Below are positions 56,276 through 64,000 of a stretch of 64,000 bases of DNA, piece by piece. Made by a program: the position numbers and the translations under genes. Origin of the DNA: Hybos culiciformis (taxonomy: Eukaryota; Arthropoda; Insecta; Diptera; Hybotidae); contig OZ023275.1 of NCBI GenBank assembly GCA_964007475.1, forward strand, positions 10,581,829 through 10,645,828, written 5' to 3'. The notes under the pieces are model-generated. The model did not search any database, was not told the DNA's origin, and saw nothing but the letters and a program-made list of their open reading frames with translations. Within the stretch, counting starts at the first letter, position 1; each line of letters begins with the position of its first letter.

Positions 56276-59200
56276 CGCCACTGCCTGATTTCAACACTAT
56301 CTGGGTTCACATTCATATTGTTTTTGTTGTTTTGTCGAACGCATTACATTGAGCCCATTGACCATTGAACACATTGAAAACGTGGGCTCAAAAGAGTTAG
56401 TTATCTTTTGTCGCATAAAAAATTAACTGTAGTAAAAGCAGCCACTATATATGTTAGCGTAATATAGTATGCCATTATAAAATTTTTATCACAAAATGGT
56501 ATGGTAACACACAAGAATATCGTACAGAATTTTTGACATCTTACGGGAGTGGTGAAGTTGAATTAATAAAAAGAAAAAATCACTTGGCAGAACAGAACAA
56601 GAGTTAATTTTTTTGTGACAAAAAATCAATTGGATTGGAATAAAGTTTTTAAACGAAAAAAAAAAAATCAAAATAACATTTAATTCAACGAGTAAAATAT
56701 TAATGGTAAATGTATTTAAAAAATTAAATCAATTTTACGGAATTAATAACTAAAAATTGAAGAGAAATGCAACAGAAGAAACTTTAATTTTGCACAAAGA
56801 AAAAAATTTTTTCATTCGCTTTTCGCTATTTCTGCACGACACACATCCTTCACACACGCACATTTGACTTACCAACCATAAAAAAAAATGTTAAAAATAG
56901 CCCACGAACGAATTTAATTTTTTTTTTTTTTTTTTTTAATTTTTCCAAATAAATTTTATTAATTATTTTTACCTGCTTTATTAAGATTAATTAAAATTTT
57001 CTTGAAAATTAAAATTAAATTTGAAAAAATATTTGTAATGCAAAAAAAATAAAAAAATTCTATGAAAAAAAAAAAAAATGGACAGAAAAATGGAACAGAA
57101 GTAAGTAAAAAAAAAAAAATAATTTTTTCTGTGATCTGTGAAAAGATGAGAATTTTTTTTTTGATTAAAGAGCGGATTTTGACGGAAACCAACGAATCGA
57201 ATGTTCCACGGATCTTATTTTGATTTCGAAACAACAAGTCATCAAAGGAATTCGAACAGTAAAATTGAAAAATTTGCTTCCTCGCAGTCCATCGAGTTCC
57301 ATCCGTGGCGTTAACATGGGTCGGGAACTCTGAACTGAAGCGAATTAGGTATTGGCATATGGCATATGCTTCATACCTAATTACTAGACAAACTTTCTTT
57401 AACTAATCTTGAAAAACTTTAGACCTAAGAACCTAGGAACTTATTTATAAGATCAATGTAGGAGTGTGGGTTTTTGACAGATATGTTTAGGTAAAATATA
57501 CCTGCCTGCATGTTGAGAGATTTTTGAGTTAGGTAGATAGATAAACGTATCTCTTATTTCTCGGCGGTTTATTTATTTTAATTTTTTGTTCAATTTCTTA
57601 ATTCATTTTGGTTTTTTTATTTATTTTTCTTTTAAGGAATTAAGGGTGTGTAAAAGCCGATATTATAGTAACAGTTTGACGGTATTTTAGCTCATCTTCA
57701 TTGACAATTGATATGTTTTCATCTTCTAGTCTTATTCGCCTTTCAAGATTTCATTTCATCGAGTAATGAGAATATTGTAGTTTTAACTGAAATGTTAATA
57801 TCAGATTTTATTTCCCAAAACTTACCTATTTCAAGTCGATGCAATGAATTTATTAATAATATAATATTTCTTACAGCTAAAATTATCAGTAAAATTACTA
57901 AAAATGTTTTCCAAGTTACAATTTTGTGATTATTTTTAGTTCGAAACCGTTTTAAACTTAGAATTAACTAATTGATATGATATACAGTTCGGATGATGAC
58001 AAACATTGAATTTTCTAGCTTATTTTAGTATAGTATGATTGCCATTCCTATTATATAAAAATAAAGTTTACATTTAATAAATCTAGCAGTATTCATAAAT
58101 ATTCCTTATAAATTAAACCATCTACATAAGATAAAACTTATTTTTGAAAACAAGGAAATTTAAATGTAATTGTTAACTTCTTTATTTTTTTTAATATACA
58201 TACATAAGTACCTTCACACAGTAGTTTAAATACTGTAATAATTCATTTTAGGAAGCCATAAGATGACGCTTAAATTTTGGGTATTCAATTCGAAAAGTAA
58301 ATGCCTAAATAAAGTATACAAATCTTTAATGTTCTAATACACATATTTATAAATTTTGTAGTATGTAATGAATTTAATCTATTTTAACAGAGAATTTCGA
58401 ATTGCAATTCGGTTGTAAAAATGAACGAAAATATGTATCTTAAAAATTTTATTTTGATTAAATTCAATGAATACCCAATTTTATTTTCACTTGAATTCGA
58501 TATGAGTGTTATTGATTTTTACAATTGAACAGCAAATTTTTGATAAACTCCTAATCCGATACAAAACTTATTTTAACTAAAATTTCAACTACAATTTTGA
58601 TATATACTTACTTTAAATCTATCTCAAATCGAACTATATTATTTTAAATTTGCTGTAGAGTCAAATAAATTACTAAAAAGAAAATAACAAACCTAATTAT
58701 GAGCTTTTGAACCTAATACCATTTCGTCATTTTTCAACTGAAATTAAAAAAAAAATCAATATTACATTTGTTTCGTTGTCTTATGTTTTTTTTTTACTTT
58801 TACACTTATAATGCGTTAAATCTAAAAATTTTTGTCATTACATTTTTTAATATTTTATTTATGATATTTTAAAGAACATTTTTTTTATTCTTTTAAGGAA
58901 TGGCATTATTATTACTACGTAAATAAGTTATTAAAAAACGGATACATACATATCTATGTTTACAATTGACGGTAATATAATAATACCTGTACACAGAGCT
59001 TCCTAGACCAGAATGTAAATTTTCAAAATTTGAATATTAATTTTTTTAAAGAGATTTTTGTAAAAAAATTTAGAAATTTTTTGAATTATCTGTTAGTTTT
59101 ATCTTTAATTGTCTTACATTATGTCTTACAAAATAGGCTATAAAGTCAACTAAAGTTATGTATTTTTGCAAAAGGAATATGTATCTATAAAAGCAAAATT

Positions 59201-62200
59201 TCAATTTAAAGACAATTGATAATTATTTCATTTAGAACTTTTTTTCAAATTGAAATAATATGAAAACTTCTGGTTGAAGTCAAAACTCGGTATTTTAAAG
59301 ATATTAAATATACAAATATACATTAATGGATGTATACGGATTGTTCATATTGGTGAAAAAGAAGAATTTTTAATGTATTTTAACCATTTTATATACTATG
59401 TAATAAAAATCCGCTTCCATAAAACTCAACTTGATCATAAATTAAAAAATCAATGGGTCATAAATTCAATTGCCTTTATGTCTCTCTTACAGAGGATCCT
59501 AACATCAATTGACTTTGCGGTCTATTTTTCGAACATAAGGTCAATTGATTTTAAATCATCCCTGCATTTTTTATATTTTAAAAATTATAGAGATTTTCAA
59601 CATATGCACGTTATGTATATACATATTAAAATTTACACTGATTAGAAAAAATTGTTTTAGGCATTTGTAAGAAGTTTTCAGATCGTAGGATTTTTATATA
59701 GGTTCGAATTAATTGGGCTCCAAAGCGTTACGAGTGGTAACTGAAATTTTTTTCTGATTTTTTAATCGATTATCAAAATGATAACAATAATAATCACGTT
59801 GACATGCACATGCATTGGTTTCAGAAAAATTTTTTTATCATTAAGTTTATAGAGTGCAAAAGTAACAATTTATTGTTATCGCTTTTGAATGAAGTACGGA
59901 ATGTTGTTTATAGTTTAAATATATACATTCATGTTACAGTTTAAATTTTTTTTTCCTGACTAATAAATGAAATTAAATATCTTCTGATATACATATATAG
60001 GGCCGAAAGGGTTTTTGTTTTAAGCTCATGTGATCCAAATACCTGAAAAAAAAAACTAAAATTTTGACCTTATTTATGTAGTTAAAGAGTGCATTGTTGA
60101 TCTAATAGAATATTATTGAGTGAGTGATGATAAAAGATTTTTCAGTCGATCGCAAGAGATATTAATATTAAAAATTTAATTTTATTTTTTTAGAATTATA
60201 TCTTTTCTTATAGTTTCCATTTTGAAAAATATGTATGAAAATAAAAGATATAATTCCTTTTGTTTAAAATTTTCTTTTTTTTTTATAAATTTTCATTATA
60301 ATTTTTTTTCTGTAAGTAAAGGAAATTTGATATTTTTTTAACATTAAAGAATCTGATGTAAAATGCCACAACATTTTTAATATAAATTTTATGCTTTGAA
60401 AAAAATATACCTATGTACATCTTTGAATTAATACGTAAAATCTCTTGTTATCCGTGAAAAATACTAAATTTTAGCGAGCTCACATTTTCTAGAAAGCTTT
60501 TATTTATTTTGACATAGTTTAAACATTAAAGGGAATTTAAACCAGATAATAAAAATAAAATAACACATTAAATATGAAGTATTTAATGTCAAAATTAGTG
60601 CAACTGAAAATATTAAGTTTAAAAAAAAACTAGAAGCTTTGAATTTTTCGCATTTTTAAATTTTTTTAGCCTTGAAGAATTTGACATTAAAATTTTTTTT
60701 AATAACGTGAAACTAAAATCTGGATTCCATGTACTTTCTTTTGCATATTTTCGGTTTCAAATAATTATTTTATCCTGTTATTAAAGTTTTCATTTTAAAA
60801 ATTAAAAGCTATATGTTAGTTTTGTCAAGGAAGGAAATAATAAGAAATGAGCAAGAAACATAGGTTCTTATGTAAAATATTAATAATATACATTACATGC
60901 TATGTATATAATTCTTTTAGTAAAATTCAAGAAATAATATTCAAGAAATATAATAATTAATAATTATAATAACAAATATAAATAATAATATTAATCTATA
61001 ATAATATTTATAATCCGGACGAAAAAAGATTATACATCAAAGATACAGATAATGTGACGAGCTTTTAAGACAATATATTTAAAAAAAAATACTTAATAAA
61101 AAAGTTTTAAATACCACGTTTTTTAATTGACTAAAAAGAAGAAAATAAAAATTTTTCTCCGGCTCATTCAGAAGATTATGGACACACTTACTTGAAACTG
61201 ATTAAAACAGTCTATAACTAGAAACGTGGGGCGCATATTTGTACATTTATTTTTAGTTCATAAACATAACCATTGATTAAGAACACCCAAAGATAATCAG
61301 CTTAATACAATATTTGTTTGCCATTTTTTGTAATTTTTGTTTGAAGGTGTTCAAAAAACGAAATAAAATATGTACTTTCCATCCATGTACATTAATAATT
61401 ATCACTGTATAAATCCAAAAAAAAAAAATTTTGAAATTGTTAATCTTTTTAGTATTCTTAATCAATGAATGTAACTTAAAAATATTAAGTCAGCGTTAAA
61501 AAACCTAAACAGGGTTAAAAGTTCAGAAAATTGTTAATAATAATGAAAAAAAGAAATATTTATAAGTCCCTACATTATTTATTGATGAAAAAAAAAATAA
61601 TAGATTCACTTATATTTTTTTATTCTTGCATATTGCTTGATAGGTTAATTTAAATTTTTTCTCAAGATAAAAATGTTTTAATTTTCGTGTAAAATTATCA
61701 CAAATTTAAAATTTCATTGACCTTCGATATAATTTTGTCCCAATTTTTATTATCTTTTTTTTTTTTTTCAGTTTGAACTTTTTTTTTCTGTAGTATTTTT
61801 GAATTTTTTTTTGCATTCAATTGAAAACTTAATTTAAAAACATAGCATGAAAATGTATATTTTTTTTTTATTGATATGTATTTCAATTTTAGAAATTTTA
61901 TTTTGTTACAAACTACAAATTTCCTTGCGAAATTATCAATAACTTGAATATTCGAATTCTGCTAATGCATTTAGAATATTATATTTGTGTCAGTTATTTA
62001 TAAATTATACGTTTTTTTTTTTTCAACTTAGAAATAGAAAGTTTTTTTTTTTAAATTCATTAAAAATTTATTAATTACGATTCGAACAAAAAAACCGGCT
62101 CAAAAAGACTGGCGATTAAAATTCCCATTTGTTAAATTTTTTTAATTTAACATAATAAATATATGTACCTATATTAAATAAATTAAAGAAAGTGAGTTAA

Positions 62201-64000
62201 TAATACTTAAATAACATCCTTGATTAATTTTTTTTTTTAATTTTTGTAAAAGGTGCATGCATCATAATATTATGTCACTAAAATTTTGAATTTAGGAAAA
62301 AAAAAGTGACAAAAATATTAAATTTTAATATTTATTGTACGCTTGCGTGAATTAAAGGTACATTTTTTGAAGAAAATTGTACTAGCTTTTTTATTTAAAA
62401 CCAAAGATTTTTTTTTATTAAATTAGAGAGTTAACCCAAGAACGAATTTATATTTAGTCAAACAGTAATTTAGGTACTTAGTAAATTTGTATTTGCCTGC
62501 AAATTTTTCAAACGCTTATACTAGGCCTATTAGTAAAAAAAAAATTCCGTCTCAATATTCTTGTTGAATGAAAAGATTGGATTGGCAATTCATCCTTTAA
62601 TAAAAATCCAGATTTAACTTAAAAAAATCATAACAAACTAAACTTCTTTTAAAAGTTTTTCCATATATTAGATTTAGAAGTTTTTTTTAACGTTTTAACT
62701 GATATCTTGGTTTCGTACGAATTATTGCTGTTGCTGTCTTCTAAATTAAATTTCTATTAATATATTTTATATTTAATTAAAGTAAGTTTGTTCACATTTT
62801 CGAACTTATAATTTCAAATCCATGCCGTGTCTTATAGTTTGTAATAATGAATTATTGATATTATATTAATATTGAAGTATGAATTTTCATAGTTTTAGCA
62901 TTGTGTGTCTTATCAACTATCATAATCCATACCTTCAATCATATTAAATTATGAAAAAAAAATCATTAGATCCATAAGTTAATATTCTTGTAAATATATT
63001 TTTATTTTTCGAACTTGAACTATCCTATAACATTATCTGTCAATAATAAGTACATATAACGAAATTGCTAACATTATTTTTCTTAAATAAGTACCAACTG
63101 TTTTTGTATGCTGCAAAAATCTGGTCAATTGGGCGGTATTGGAAAAACTCTTATTTTGGAATTTATTCGTATCGCAAATTCCATTGGAGTTTTTTTATTT
63201 ATATAACAAAAGTTTTCGCTTCAAAAAGTCGAAAATAAGTTTTAGTGTATTTTTCACTTCTACTCCAATGTAAATGAAAGTATTGTATTGTCTTCTCTTC
63301 ATGTTAGCTTTCCCTTTTCTGCGAAATAAAATTTCGTGACCTTAAAAATGTGGAAAGTAAGTAAAATCAATATCGAATAGAATTCAACTAGTTTTTTTTA
63401 ACCGTTCGACTAGTGAAGTGACGAGCTCAGTAATAAAAAATTGGTGGATGTGTTCAAAACTGATTACGAGGTGAAAATAAATGACAAATATCGAAAGTTT
63501 GAATTGATAAATTTCTGTTCTATCATTAGAGTTTCTTCGAACTTATTGCTTTGAAAAATTTTTATGTACAGAAAATGTATTCTCCCTAATAAGTTTGACA
63601 TGCGTGCAAAAAATTATTTTCCTTGTATAAAGGAAAATTATAACAATTTTCCATGTTAAAATTTATATTTTTTTTTTCGGAAAATTTAGTCCAAATGAAA
63701 ATTATTTAAAATATCTAAAAATGAAGTAAAAAACAAATTTAAATAATGTTTATTTAAAAATGTCGAAAATTCACGTTTAAATCCACGTAAAGTTAAAAAT
63801 AAAATCACAAAAAGTGTTAAAAATCAATTTTTGTAAATTATGCAGAAAAAAGAATTTTTTTTCTCTTTTCAAAATGAATAATTTCCAACAATTCCTTCAT
63901 AAATAATTAAAAAAAAAAAGTGCAGAAATAATAGTTAATCTAAAAAATAAAACTAAATTAAAATTGCAGTATGATCTTTGTGCAAAATTCCAAAATTAAG
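56276..64000. other. AT-rich region without recognised genes
   Basis: 7.7 kb in which no exon, RNA gene or clear element border could be supported. A less AT-rich patch at 57178-57345 (ATCGAGTTCCATCCGTGGCG, TCGGGAACTCTGAACTG) could be a 5' exon or promoter of an unannotated gene, but has no supporting frame. Long T and A runs are frequent. Small hydrophobic frames (for example 59274-59645) lack motifs. Confidence 0.45.

Noticed and set aside
59274..59645. 123-residue plus-strand frame
   Set aside because: No motif, AT-driven composition, no splice or poly(A) context that would support a gene.

Overview
The window is AT-rich, intron-bearing animal DNA, most likely from an insect. Evidence: spliceosomal introns with T-rich acceptors, an interstitial tract of the insect telomere repeat (TTAGG)n, insect-type hAT, Tc1, TTAA-target and non-LTR elements, and many short TAGGTACCTA-like runs. 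The order cannot be settled from sequence alone. No prokaryotic, viral or CRISPR features are visible.

Two multi-exon host genes can be assembled with all reading frames closing. (1) On the minus strand, 23814 to 13979, seven exons of 994, 132, 177, 78, 78, 536 and 426 nt join into an 806-residue nuclear-type protein. It has a 30-residue RS domain, five psi-K-x-E (SUMO consensus) sites, repeated LPKP motifs, two neighbouring 78-nt exons that look like a tandem duplication, and two closely spaced dynein-light-chain (LC8) anchors, GIQTE and HTQTP. I do not recognise it by sequence. Its layout resembles the piRNA-pathway silencing factor Panoramix, which is offered only as a testable hypothesis. 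(2) On the plus strand, 48736 to 54054, three exons encode a 367-residue leucine-rich-repeat protein that I identify as LRRC58.

Nearly everything else is repeat. Region by region: 0-3.6 kb holds small TIR elements and a foldback element. 3.6-7.2 kb is AT-rich with no gene seen. 7.3-8.3 kb is a hAT element carrying a GC-rich palindrome. 8.5-11.1 kb is a nest of a hAT remnant, a foldback element, a TTAA-flanked element and a reverse-transcriptase fragment. 11.7-13.2 kb holds two long palindromes. 14-24 kb is gene 1, with introns filled by nested TTAA-target and hAT elements, LINE fragments and a (TTAGG)n tract. 24-33 kb is a series of LINE ends and TIR elements. 34.6-36.7 kb is a 2.2-kb 12-bp minisatellite. 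40.3-42.6 kb is a TTAA-target element split by a hAT element with a recognisable transposase end. 43.9-45.1 kb holds a Tc1 transposase remnant and a hAT-like MITE. 48.0 kb has a tRNA-derived SINE next to LRRC58. 54.4-56.3 kb holds more repeats. 56.3-64 kb is AT-rich with nothing recognised.

The strongest direct observations are the exact 8-bp or TTAA target-site duplications around many elements, the nesting order they reveal, and the exon/phase bookkeeping of the two genes. Protein identities other than LRRC58 and the transposon enzymes are inference.
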